Shown: positions 22,569-35,000 of the stretch, piece after piece | Layout: each line of letters opens with the position of its first letter | Numbering within the stretch: the stretch's first letter is position 1 | Source of the DNA: Apostichopus japonicus | Taxonomy: Eukaryota; Echinodermata; Holothuroidea; Aspidochirotida; Stichopodidae | Assembly (NCBI RefSeq): GCF_037975245.1 | Contig: NC_092581.1 | Span: 3,484,001-3,548,000 of the forward strand | Direction of reading: 5' to 3' | Length of the DNA: 64,000 nucleotides | Translations under genes and position numbers: made by a program | The notes under the pieces: generated by a model | What the model was told of the DNA's origin: nothing | What the model saw: only the letters and a program-made list of their open reading frames with translations | Database searches by the model: none

Positions 22569-24337
22569 GCTGTGTAAATGGTTGCGGTATAATTAAAAAG
22601 AAGACGAAACGGGCTACAGGAAGACCCTATAGTGTTAGATCACCCCCCTCTCTTCGCATTCGCGGCCATAGTATAATGAAATTATGGCTTTGTGTCTTAC
22701 ATGTTCCGTTTGCGTAATGATAATTTCGAAAGTGATGGCTCGGAGTGGACAGGGTCACGACACAGATTGGTATACCGAGTTCTTATATATTCGTCTTGCA
22801 AGGTACAGTTACTAAGTGAATATAAATCCGGCCTGATGACCGGCAGATGAAGGTGGAGGCGGTGGGGGGGGGGGGAGATACACCCTCTGGGACCTGGGCC
22901 CAATTAGGGGTCAAATGAATGCATGGAGAGGCTTGGAAATAAAGGGAAGCCTGGTGTATCATTTCCTTAGTAATAAAACTGAAGAATGCAAAAATGGTAC
23001 CCAGTAACATAGGAGTCCCCCAGGGACGGACCTATACCTAATAGTTCCACATCAGTAGTTACCCACTATACCATTTACATCCCGGTAACCTCACCCAAGT
23101 GCAAAACACGTTATTATCGTTAACGTAGTGAGATCATTATAGGATATGAAAATATGAAATGTTTCGTCTTCAATTCTGAAAACTCTGGAGAGAGTGAATT
23201 TTTACTATTTAGGATGAAGAGACGGTATGTGTTTGTTACTGCAACGTTTATCAGTTATAATGTTTATAAAACCGTATAACTTTGATCTTTACATTCCTAT
23301 ATGGAGCGCCATTTGGGTGTATATCTAAATCAATGATAATCGAATATCAAAATCCAACATCCGTAATATATTAGAGAGGTCAATGAAGGGTCATTCGTGA
23401 TTCATTCTGAAACTAGACCATATCGGATACGGTATGTATTGAATGACACGTACCGAGGGAGTAAGATATAACAGGCTGGGCCATATACTGACATACTTAT
23501 CTTCACGGTAACACGTGTGCAACAAGAACTTGTTAATTATCATTTCTGTTGTACGTTAACCATACTCAAATTGAAATCCAATATATATGTTTAGAAACCG
23601 TCGTTTGTTCGTTGGATTTAAAACATTTGATTGGTCACAATGATGTAAAATGGTATATTTACCTCTTATAGTATATGAAATGTCCTATAATTGAAGGGAT
23701 TGCTTAAATTCTTGGTTACACACTCGTCCATTGGAAAGGAACTTAGCATGATTCCGTGAATACAAATCTGATACTGATTTCTAATCTGGTTTCTTCTGCA
23801 CGACTTAAAAAATTAGTCCTCCCCCCTAGCCCCTCAGACTACCAAACAAAAATGGTTACGCCCTTGCTAAACGAAAAGAAACGCTTTATTGTCACGTAGG
23901 TGTAAAGCTGAGTTATTAAGCAAGAACATGTGCCTCGGGCATTCCAAAATTAAAAACTTACATGAACTTAAAGGTATGCTGTATTGGGCCCCAAATATAT
24001 AGACATTCAAATATGGCCACCTTTGGTCAAAATTCGTAGACTGTTTTTATTACAACCTTTGAGGAAATTTTCCTCACTGGGACATTCAGTCATCTTGTGT
24101 TCCATAAAAATGCCTGAGAACAATATGGAGAGTAAAGTCCTCCATGAAAGTACTTTTAAAAACTTGTAGCAATTATAGTGGGCTATAATTTGGGGCCTAA
24201 ACTGACTACCTATAAACATCGAACTTGATTCTACATTGCGGTAGTGATAAAAGAAATCCCCACCCCCTTTTATAACATTCCCATTGAACCTATACGCTAC
24301 TGTGGTTGTAACCATGGAGATATATACATCTACTCAC

Positions 24338-24501
24338 ACTCGCAGCATGTTCCAACTTCTTTTTCCTGGTTTTTGCGAGGTTGTATTAACAACATCTTGC
24401 GAAATCATGACGTCAAAACCACTTTTGGACTCATCTCTCTCAGAATCTCGACGTTTTGTAAACGAAAAAGATCTCCTTTTTGTCGCTGGTTCCGGATCCA
24501 T
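24338..24501 (-). CDS. Candidate alternative first exon B, 54 codons plus 2 nt
   Basis: ATG at 24501 is preceded by an in-frame TGA. The frame starts MDPEPATKRRSFSFTKRR, carries an acidic/basic stretch (DSERDESKSGFD), and ends GKRSWNMLR before donor GT|GTGAGT in phase 2. The composition (many Arg, Lys, Ser; two basic-x-Ser sites) is unlike random AT-rich translation. Same phase as exons A, C and ADGB exon 1. Overlapping plus-strand ORFs through the same DNA have no start context or splice logic. The downstream partner is not proven. Confidence 0.45.
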
Positions 24502-24987
24502 TTCATTTCCCAGATTGGTTCACAAAGCATTCCACTATAATATTCAGGTGTATGTATTGTATACGAACAAGCACGTTGATATCTTTACTACACTTTAATT
24601 CATAATGCTACTGCATTACAATGCTACTGCAATACAACTAACCCTGCATATATATACCAAAACAAAATCCGCTTGGCACTTAATCTGTTTAAACAGAGGA
24701 TTAACGTGTAATTACGGGGATTATACCAGATGTAAGGGATAAAGTGTGGCTTCTTACACAAAGCATGCCAACACTGATTAAGATCTAAACATTCCCCCCC
24801 CCCCCACCACCTCGCCCCTCTCTCGCAAATTTGACCACTTGAGGTTTTGGTACAACCGACGTCAACATTCTAATCTATGCATTTGATGGTGCCGATAAAA
24901 TTAATTGACTTTTCGTTCTGGGTGTCTTCAATTATGGAAAGCTGACAAATTTCATTGGAAATTTCCACTCCCCGACGGCAATCCCCT

Positions 24988-25267
24988 CAGAGGCGTAGAA
25001 GGGTATTTTGGTTCCTGGTTTGGTTCCTGGTTTGGAGTACACTGTAATTGTCATGGGATGCAGGGGGTACGTCTAGGGTGAAGGTGCCCTGGAGGTGTCC
25101 CTCGTGGAGCCTAGGGTAGACGCATCACTGGAAAATAAGTCTTGTAACATTTTTCAAGCTCAAAATTCAGAAAGAACAATTACTGTGAAATTGGAATGCA
25201 ATTTTAATCTATTTGGGGGGGGGGTGGGGTGGGGGTAAACATACTTCGCCCGGCGCCTACGTCCCTG
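24988..25267. mobile_element. Possible degraded CAGNGGCGTAG-type element
   Basis: The ends CAGAGGCGTAGAAGGG and CGCCTACGTCCCTG are imperfect inverted repeats like those of the other CAGTGGCG elements here. The interior has a G-rich tract near its right end. No target duplication is visible, so the call is tentative. Confidence 0.4.
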
Positions 25268-25334
25268 TCATTGTCAGAAACAATGAATGTTACGATTCTA
25301 GCCCTGTAATTTAATTTCTTAAAATGAAACTTAC

Positions 25335-25492
25335 ATTATACCAACTCCCCATTGTGAGCTCTGTCTTCTCATTACATGGTGTCGTCTGTTGGTGTCCTGG
25401 TGTTTGTCGGGTGTTACCGGTGTTCCATTTTCCCGGGAAGCTTTTGCTTTTAGTAACCTCATACTCAGTCTTGGCATCTTCGTTAGATCCAT
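25335..25492 (-). CDS. Candidate alternative first exon A, 52 codons plus 2 nt
   Basis: ATG at 25492 lies three bases after an in-frame TAA. The frame begins MDLTKMPRLSMRLLKAKASR, continues with a Thr/His/Asn-rich part, and ends MRRQSSQWGVGI at the consensus donor AT|GTAAGT in phase 2. RRQSS is a good basophilic kinase site (RRxS). Length, start context, donor and exit phase parallel exons B and C. No homologue recognised. Confidence 0.45.
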
Positions 25493-26426
25493 AATTTAGC
25501 ACAATTATATTCCGATCTTGGATCATTTAATTCACAAAAATATATTTCTTCATATAGGGGGGAAACAAATTGGTTCTCAAAAATTTAAAGTTTGCTCAAA
25601 GCCACATGATATCAGAAGTTGACATTTATATTTATAGTCAATGATCCTAAACAGATAAATGATACAAACTTAAAGAGAAAGGAATTGTTCTTATTTTCTG
25701 TTTCAAGTAAAAGGAAATGTTTAATTTTAAACAGCCAATTGACACATACCATTGTATTAGAATCCGTGGAGCATAATTCATTAAAAACGCACAACTAATC
25801 CAGTTTATTAAAAATATATCGCGTTTAAATTATCCTTAATAAAAGCACTGTATTATTGAACGAATGACTGGAATCTTGACAACGCATTAACCTTGTGTGC
25901 GAGTTGCTAGAATCATCACCGTCCGAAGTATATCAGGTACCAACCGCACCGCACTGTTCGGAGTATAGAATAAATGTGACCATTAAAAGTGAAAGTGACT
26001 TTTGACTGTAAACACTTTCCACTGCGTCAATGGTAAACATGCAGTAAACTACGTATACATTTGACACTCTTTATTTGTCTTAGTGGCTACCACACTTGGT
26101 TAAGGATCTAATGTAAATAATATAGCGCCAACTCGCTAAGCGATTTGGTAATTTTTGAATCACTTGGGTTCTCCATGTCAATAAATGACTTTTACTTCAT
26201 TCTGTTCTACATGTAATCAACAACCACTTAGGTTCCATTACCAAAGAATTTCTAAAAGTAACCAAATCTCAAGTGTTAGCTTTGTTTCTTGGATGTATTG
26301 TCAGTCACTTTTCAAAGAACTAAAACTACATGAGCCGTGAGCGAAGAAAAATCATTGCCGTGGTCTATGAGGATTATTGCATCATCGTGTTAATTGGAAC
26401 CTTTCGCTGGAAAGTAATTCATTACC

Positions 26427-26440
26427 GTTACCAAGGTAAC
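26427..26440. promoter_or_regulatory. Perfect palindromic RFX/X-box site
   Basis: GTTACCAAGGTAAC consists of exact inverted half-sites GTTACC and GGTAAC with a 2-base spacer, fitting the X-box consensus GTNRCC-N-RGYAAC fully. It lies about 935 bp upstream of candidate exon A on the minus strand and 2.4 kb upstream of WDCP on the plus strand. The match is seen; its use is inferred. Confidence 0.55.
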
Positions 26441-26554
26441 GAAAACGGACGAATATCGACAAACATTTCCTTGGCAAATAAATTAATCTTTGGTATGTGA
26501 CAAGAAGGCAAACTGTCTACAATGAATAACACCTGAGTAACAATGCATTTACGA

Positions 26555-26725
26555 CTTCTTAAATCTTCATACTTTTTATATTATTTATATGTCTTTTTAA
26601 AAACTATTTTTTTATTATATGTCTTTTTAAAAACTTTTTTTTTAAAACTATTTTATTAAGCTTTATCAATGTATTTATGACTTCTTAAATTTTCATACTT
26701 TTTATATTATTATATGTCTTATCAG
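26555..26725. repeat. AT-rich local duplication
   Basis: The words GACTTCTTAAATCTTCATAC and TTTATATTAT occur twice (near 26.55 and 26.68 kb). TATGTCTTTTTAAAAACT is also doubled between them. Looks like slippage-type tandem duplication. Confidence 0.6.
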
Positions 26726-26902
26726 AGGGCCTCGTGGAAGATTAGCTATTGCTAAACGAGCTACCCTCTTAAAATAAAGTTGAAATAAATAAAACGACTG
26801 ACGTCACGTACATGACGTCCTGCTTATGGTATGAATGTAAGGCAGTGCATACATTCAGTTTGGGAGTTATTATATTTATGTATGTATTTTAGATCCTCCT
26901 GC

Positions 26903-27971
26903 CAGGCGCGGCGGAACGGAAAAATTATTGGGGGGGGGGGGGGCTAATGTGTGGAGACTATCTAAGCGGAGCGCCACCATCGGTTGGCGCGGAGCGTACA
27001 AGAAAATTTTGGGTTTTTTCAAACCCCCATATGGCCGGAAACGGCACTCCCCGAGTGTTTTATACTGCGAATACCTAGCCAGGCTAAAATATGGGTCTCA
27101 AGCCTGCAATTTCTCAGATTGCACGTAAAAGTCTGTAGAAACATTGTAATTTGTATATTCGATGGTGTTTTAAGAGAGTAGCTATTACTCGTAATGTACT
27201 CGCAAAGACGTTTTTGAGTGTAGTAAGGGCAGTGGCGGAGCTAGGGGTATTGGTCAGGGGGACAAGAATGGTCTGTAGGGGCGCTTTCAACACTATCTAA
27301 GCGGAGCGCCACCACAGGTTGGCGCGGAGCGTACAGAAAAGTTTTGAGTAAAGATACTCCCTAGATTGCAGGAAATGACCCTTTCCGGGCCTTGCTAATT
27401 TTCAGATAAACGGAGAATAAATAGGTGTCGTCGCCATTTTGTCGGAAAATTACACCAACAGAATATGACAAATGTCAATAGGTATATGAGAGCGCAATAA
27501 AATAGTCAATAATCGCGAATAAGTAAAAAGTAGTGAAAAGCTGAAAAGGGCGCTAGCAGTCCATTTGAGTCCATCGGGGGGGGGGGGGCATCCGCCCCCT
27601 GACTGTATATATGGACGCTCCGCCACTAAGTAAGGGGATGTTGGAGAACTGGCTGAAATTAGGCAAGTCATTGGCCTAAGACGAAGTTGTGTTACGTTTA
27701 CCGGTACTCACACTCGCGGTTGGGGTGACAATGTGGTCTATAGCCAGGGGACGGGCCGAGGGTCCCCAGCAATTACTAAAATTATTACACCTATATAGTT
27801 TATGTGTGCATCGGACAAATCGACAAGTATGCATTGAAAAATGGGCAGATGCACGTTTCGGAGCCTTGGTAAATATTGGGGGGGCTTATCATGCATTTGC
27901 CCCCTCAACTTTTTCATTGGGGGGGCTGAGCCCCCCCAAGCCCCCCCCCCCCCCCGGTTCCGCCGCCACTG
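26903..27971. mobile_element. 1.07-kb hAT-like element containing a nested insertion
   Basis: Perfect 8-bp target duplication CCTCCTGC at 26895-26902 and 27972-27979. The ends CAGGCGCGGCGGAAC and GTTCCGCCGCCACTG form the terminal inverted repeat, each followed internally by long G or C runs. No transposase ORF, so non-autonomous. A second element (27230-27628) has inserted inside it. Eight-bp duplications and CAG...CTG ends are typical of the hAT superfamily; the family name is not known. Confidence 0.85.
27230..27628. mobile_element. 399-bp hAT-like element nested in a relative
   Basis: Perfect 8-bp target duplication AGTAAGGG at 27222-27229 and 27629-27636. Terminal inverted repeat CAGTGGCGGAGC with GCTCCGCCACTA. 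It shares ACTATCTAAGCGGAGCGCCA and GGTTGGCGCGGAGCGTACA with the enclosing element (26.96 kb), so both belong to one family. Confidence 0.88.
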
Positions 27972-28812
27972 CCTCCTGCTCGCTAATACAACTAGGGTGC
28001 TGATATTTTACTCTAGAGTATATTGTAGTACAGGAAAATGAATGTAAATCAATAATGGAATACTGGCTGGAAAATGATAGGTCTAAAACTTCGGCAAGGA
28101 ACAAAGAATTCAAGTCCAAGTTCCATTTACTCTAATAACATTCTGAAATCAGACCAGATACCAACGCATTGATATCAAATTATAAAAGCCACCGAAGCTC
28201 CCCTACCACGGTGTATTAATTGTCAGTTTGTGTGGTTGAATTGATTTCTAAGTGTATGCACCCTCTTTTGCACTTCAAAGCCGAAATGTCGTACTGATTC
28301 ACTTCTTAAAATTTTCGGGTTATATGTCTCATTGATGAAACGTTGATGTGTTTATCAGCTGCTGTATGAAAAACAATCAAAATAATTTGACGTAATGGCA
28401 TCCATTTTCCTCGGGCGTGCACATATACCAATCAAATCGGGGAATTTGCTTTCGAATAGTCAGTGATCAGTTTATTGCTATCTTACAATATGGGGCTTAG
28501 TTGCACGAAATTATTTCGTCGCGACAATGTACTAGAAATATGCCTAAGTGAGAATAGGTCCCAGTTTTTTAAAAGCTTGTGAACCAACTTTACACAGTAA
28601 ACCGTTATTTTTATGTCGTGTTCAGACATACTAATTCGTCTTAATCATGTTGGCCTAGTCGTAGATGCAATAGGCCTACTCTTCAGAAGTGCTCTAGTCA
28701 AGGCGGTTGAGTTAGGCCTAACTTTACATAGTATTGCAATGCATGATTATCCTAGCCTAAATTTGACATAAAAATGTAGCCTAGATTAACAAAATACCCT
28801 AACAGCTTTATT

Positions 28813-29078
28813 ATGGCCAAGATGACCAACACAATATGCTGCTTCACTATATTGGAACACTATAAGTTACTCTCTGACCTCTATCAGTTACATCTGATTA
28901 ATTTCAAACTTTCAAAGGTCTCCTTCACTGACCCTACTTACATTCCTTCCTCTGTACCAGCATTCCATCCTCATTATGGCTGGGTTTGGACTGATGGTAA
29001 TGCTGTTTTCCTACTCTCAAGCTCAGAAAATGGAATGTCTGGGGATGCTGCAACTTCACGAAAACTGGGAGATTATGG
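28813..29078 (+). CDS. WDCP: WDCP exon 1
   Basis: ATG at 28813 (a second at 28822) opens 88 codons ending at donor GG|GTAAGA, phase 2. The segment HPHYGWVWTDGNAVFL corresponds to human HPIHGLAWTDGNQVVL near residue 25, so this version has a longer N-terminus. Either ATG is possible. Confidence 0.82.
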
Positions 29079-32000
29079 GTAAGATTAAAAGTTCTTCACA
29101 TGTGGAAAGGAGCTTATTAATATTATGTTAATAACCCTTGAATGTTGGAGGGATTAAAGCTCTTAGTTTGGCAGTCATGAATAGGTCAACATCTCACTAT
29201 GTTGCAGGGTTGCTTTAAGGATTTTTGTTGATGAGAGCTTATTCCTAGTTTTTCATACAACACAATTCTCCCTCTGAGGCTGTTCAGGGACAGGCTGTTT
29301 CACGAAATAACGGCATGACTAATTACCATACCGGAACCATTCGGACCATATTGTACCATACCGGACCCAACCGGAGGCAAAATAAATGACCATCAGACAC
29401 CACCGGACTATCAAATGCTTATTTTTTATCCTTAAATGAATCCAAAAAACTATGAAGTCTATTTGGGGTGAAATAATTCACTTGTTTATGAACTTTGAGG
29501 TATAGACATTACCTACATTAGTGAGATTCGGCAGTGAATCATCAGTGATGGAACTCATTTTGATCAAAGTATACACCGCTAATTAATGAGATCGGCCTTA
29601 CATTTCGTCAGTGATGGAACTCACTTTGACTACTGTAGCTACATAACCTCTCACATAATCCAGCACAAAGGGACACCGTGGCTTGATGCGTCAGGACAAA
29701 GGAAGGCGGACGTAGATTCCTGGGGCACTTGGATTCTTGTTACACCGGCCCCATTTGGGTAAATTTGCCAGCGGAACCCAGATTTGTTGTCAACATTCAT
29801 CCCAAATTCCGATTTTGAGATGAATGTTGACACATAACCAGCATTTTAATGATAAAATATGATAAAAATGACTTCGGTGGTGTCTGATGGTCATTTATTT
29901 TGCCTCCGGTTGGGTCCGGTATGGTCCGATATGGTCAGGTATGGTAATTAGTCATACCCCGAAATAATTCAAAAAAGTTCCATTTTCGTTGTTTAAAATT
30001 TCCAAAAGGAGTTCAGATTGTCTGCCTTTTGACAACCTTTTGAATTTTGTGAAATTGGCACTGACCATGGAGACACTGATTGTAAATTCCCTTCTGGGTT
30101 GAACACAGAAGCCTGCTACAGAAACCTTCTTTAAATATCAGTGTCTGTGGTACTGAAGTGGACATTGAAGAACAGTCAGTAATACAAATTAACACCTTTA
30201 GAAATAATCTTGGGAGTAAAAGAAACATACAGAGGCGGTCTTTATCCACTTGAAAAATCAGTTATGAAACATTTATAAACATTCCTTCTAAAGTGTACTT
30301 TGGACAATTTAACTGTTAGAGCTTCAAGTATTGAGTTTTTTTTTTACCTTGTCCAAAATAGGGAGGTGAGAAGACTTTCTTGGAGTCATTGCACCAAAAG
30401 GATATCCAGATGTTTTCTGGCAGTACAACAGTCAAAATTGGTCACCATCTGGGAAGTCTTTGGCGAGTGAGTTAAAGACGTCATATCTTTTGCCGTTCTT
30501 GTATAATAAGTCAGATTCTTCAATCCTAGTTTGGTGGAGTGATTACAATGTTAAACCACCTACCATGCAAAAAATCTAATCTAATGAATATATTTATACT
30601 GTAATGTAACACTAACATAATGTAATGACATAGCATATCATAACATAACATTATAATGTAGTATGACATTTAGTTGAGTGTTTTGTCACATTACAGGTCA
30701 ATGGAAGCTCATATAAAACACTAGATCCGTGTGATGATCTTGGAAGAACACTGGCTTACATCATGCCTATGCCTCTATGCGATGAGTGTTTAGAGAATTA
30801 GGAGGCAGGCACAGAATTTCCCCACCCATACCTGCCCCTGAGGCCCCCATTAACATCATAATCTGATGAATGGGACCGTACCTCAGCATTTGACTGAATT
30901 TATTCAAATGCTGGGAAAGTAGAAGGCCCCCCCCCCCCCTCCAAGCTCATTGTAACTGCAGTGCAGCTACGGTAAATAAATTGGAAATATATCAAGTTTA
31001 AATCTAAAGAGTAACATTGAAATGCAAAAATATGATATCATTCCAATAAATGACACTGCAGATCGAATACAAGTCTTGTTTAGTTTGTGTTACTTCGCAA
31101 TCAATAAATTCGTTACCAAATCAACAGCAATGCACTGAACAACAGCAGTTTTGAAAAGGTCAATGAAATCCGGTTTCTGGTGAGTTTTTGAACTGGGAAC
31201 CTAGAGGTGTGACGTACAATCTGACTCCCAAGACCACACCATCATCTTTAAGTCACATAGTGTAACAATTAGAGGTTAAGAGACATTTACATGAAATAAC
31301 AAGATCTGTCTTGAATGTTTGTTCATTTATAAGACCTGCAAATGTCATGAGTGACTTAACTGAATCACATTTCGTAGGAGTTGAATGCTTCGTTAATAAG
31401 TTTGAAGTTCTGATGGAGATATCTAACCAAACATTTATAATACTTGTTTGTTTTCTAGAGGAGAAAATCCAGAGTTTAAATTGTACAAGAAGATTGATGC
31501 TGTCACTGATATGAGAGGTATAGTTTGCTTAGTAAAGTTACACCTTTCATTATTTGTGTTTTAATTTATTTTCTCCCTTCATATCATCAGCTGTATGTTC
31601 AGAATCTTTCAGAAATTTACCTTCGATGGTTAAAAATATATACTTTACGTCTAACGAAATAATTGTGATGAATAAATTTATTGCAGAAATTAAAGAAAAA
31701 CTGGGTCTGATCCTTGGCATTTAACAATTTATGTTATTTAGATATTATCTGGCACCCGGTCTGTCCAATAATCTGTCTGGTCTCCTCATCTGGGTCATGG
31801 TTGTATTGTCTTGATCCTGATTGGTCAGTTCAAATCAACAATCATCAAAACTTGGCAGGTTGCTGGATGCCAGATGGGAAAACTCTAGTGCTAGCTGCAG
31901 ACAGAAACATATCGGTGAGGAAAAACTTTCTTCTTAATATCCCTATGAAAATGTCTTTTATAAATATGCAAATATATTACAACTTTGCATTGTCTCTCTC

Positions 32001-35000
32001 ATAAATAATTAAAAATTTAGAGCTTCTTCTGTGTAGTTTACAAGGAAAAATTGTACCATTCAAATTTTGCTGTTTTTAGTGCCTAGTTGCTATACATTCG
32101 TTAAGTATTTTGTCATTTTTTGTATTTTTGACTGTTGTACATGGGAATGATCTTTTTGAAGATAACAATATGAAAATAATATAATGAATAAATATAAATA
32201 GAACCTTTATTGCCTTTGTATATTAAAAGAGAAGTAAACTAAATAAAATTGATCAAAATGTATACAGATTTGCTTTTAACAGTGAGATATGTTCTTTGTG
32301 TGTGTTTCTGTAGGTTTATGTGTGGGATGATATTAATGGAGGCCAAGAAAACTGGACACAGAGACAAACAAAGGTACTTACTATGACACGGTAAGAAATA
32401 TTTACTTTGCCCGTTTAATCTAAAAAATGAATGACTAAGGATGAAATTTGTTCAATGCTGTCAAAACAGAAAAGTATGAAGACTAGTTTATTAAATGGAT
32501 AGTTGCTGATCCATGAATACAAAGAAAAAAGAAGTTCTAATAAGATTTTCCTTAGATATTCTACTTTTCTTCAAAGAGTGAAAGAGTGATAACATCATAA
32601 CAAACTGCTTAGGTAAAAGCATAAGCTAGAGGACCATCTTCAAAGCCAAGCTGAAGCAAAAACTAATTAAGGACACATTTCTAATGTCAGACCCTCTAAC
32701 TAAATACTGATGTTACTTTTTCTTGAAAGCAGTAGCTTGCTTTTAATCGTCATTTGATCAAGTACAAGTTTGACAAACCTATTGTAGTGTCCACTTCATC
32801 GATTTGCATCATTCCATCCAGTTTATCTTTCTGAAAAAATTTAATAAAGCATTCTGTTGTCTCTGCATCAGTGCAGGTAGCTAGGCAACATTAACAACAT
32901 TTGCATAGAATCTGATAAATGCAAAAAACAACTAGATTAAGCATTGCAAAGCAATTATTAAAAAGTGAATTGATTAAGGTACTCAATAGAAATTTAAGCC
33001 TACAGATGAGTCCACTAACTTCTGACATGTCATATACCTAAAATAAGCCATGTGCTGTTTTTCATAACAGTCATATATATTTCTTTATGGCAGGTTCAAA
33101 GGAAAGGTTGTATCCATTTTAGCAGTTTCATCTCAACATATCATAGCAGCGACTGATCTGCCCCTCATGGATGTCATTAGCCAATCGAATGAAGACACAT
33201 TCGAACCAATAATTATAAATTCGCATCCGACGAGTAAAAGAACGCTAATAACCGAAATAGGCGGAAACTCTGTCGACGATTTGACGACTAATATCGTCAA
33301 GAAAACATTTCACTCTGTGGAGATGTTGAGAGAACCTTGCAAAGTCAGATCCACAAATATCCTCGACAATTTAAAAGAAGAAATTATGAGTCGAGAAAAG
33401 GGTCCGTTGGATTTGACAGCGATGCTGTCTGTCTTTGCTGCGAAGAAAGTGAACGAAAAGCAAACAGAATCGGAGAATGTCAGTGTGAACAGTGGGATAG
33501 AAGTGCTAGATAAGGACCTTGAAGTACATTTGGGCAGGAGAGAAAAGGAAAAGGCTGAGAAATATGAAGGGTTGGTAGGAGCGAGCCCTTTATTTACGCA
33601 TGAGACATTTGTGAAAAAGGAAGAATTAGCGGCAACCGGATCAACGGGTTGGAATGTTTTAGCTGGAAGCAGTGTGACAAGTGCCCCATCCGTACCTATC
33701 TTCAAGAAAGCTGAAAAGGTCAGTAAAGTGCTGTTGAAAGGTCAAAGGTCATTTGATGAAATACAATTTATGTATGAAATGTAGCCCAGAGTATTCCTGC
33801 GCCATGCACAGTTCTGTATCCAGACGTAGGGTTCTCACAAACACTGTGTGACCTGTATCAACATTGAACCAGATGAACAAGTCGTCCCTAATGTGTTCTC
33901 GTTGACCGACATATGTGAGCGTCTTCTTAGGTAATACCCACAAAAATGTTATAAATACAGTGGAAAAACTTTCTCAATTGTGGTTTGCCCGTTTAGCTAT
34001 ATCAATTTCACAGAAAGACAATTGTCAATTTAGTAAGAATTGTTCAACCATCCTTGTCTTAGCATATCGCGATTTCGTCGAGCTGGTTTTTGGCGATCCT
34101 CTATAACAATGTTTCCCACAAAAGGAGAGGAGTAATTCATCAACTTAGATCTCGCTCCCCCAGGCTGTGGAAACTTGTCTTCTTTCCTTCAGATAAAGTG
34201 TTGTAACCCTTTTATTAAAAACCACTTGAGAAGCCTGTCATTTCCTTAACTCCACTTATGCTGCACATTGTGAGTGTCTAGAAAGTATCGTTGTCAAGGA
34301 GATGATGAAGTTTACATTATCTCTTGCCTAATATTTCACAGTATAGAACAAAGTAAACCTAACCTCTTAACATTGATTGTGTAGGCGAGTCTCTCAAGTT
34401 ATAATGTTATGGTCACTAACTTAAATTCCATTTTCTTCAGATCGATGTGGAAGATTCAGCTCATTTGCATCTTCTTGATGTCTCGCTGGAGGAACCGATC
34501 ATTGTAAACTCCTCTAAAGTACCTGGGATGATGTCACCAGACCTTGTGTCCTTTAAGGTACTATACTATACTATACTATACTATACTATACTATACTATA
34601 CTATACTATACTATACACCCAGGGTTTCCCTAACCTTATCCCCCCCCCACGAACCCCTAACCTTATCCCCCCACGAACCCACTGTGGATGTCAGACTTGT
34701 CCGCAACCCCCCAACTTTTCGAGACACGATCTGAGTCATTATTATACTATAATACACATAACAGTGCTTCGTAAAAGATCAAGTTCATAGTGTTATATTG
34801 TAGAGTGTGACGATAGGTACGACTTTTGTACAATACTAAATTATATGATATTATATCAAATTTTAGTTCAACAAAAAGTACTCTAGTTTTGACATTCAGA
34901 AACGTCCCCTTGAATGGACTCACGCACCCCTGGGGGTTCATGCACCCCAGTTAGGGAACCCCTGCTATATACAGTACTATGCTATATTATACTAAAATAT

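Noticed and set aside
22701-22903. Minus-strand frame ending SLSKLSLRKRNM at a GTAAGA donor in phase 2, similar to the candidate first exons
   Set aside because: There is no in-frame ATG and the upstream part runs through a G/C tract, so it lacks the features that support exons A, B and C.
24244-24598. Two overlapping plus-strand ORFs of about 100 codons
   Set aside because: They are antisense to candidate exon B and show no homology or splice logic.
27689-28119. ORFs rich in Pro/Gly near 27.7-28.1 kb
   Set aside because: They lie in the right part of the nested hAT-like elements and cross G/C homopolymer tracts.
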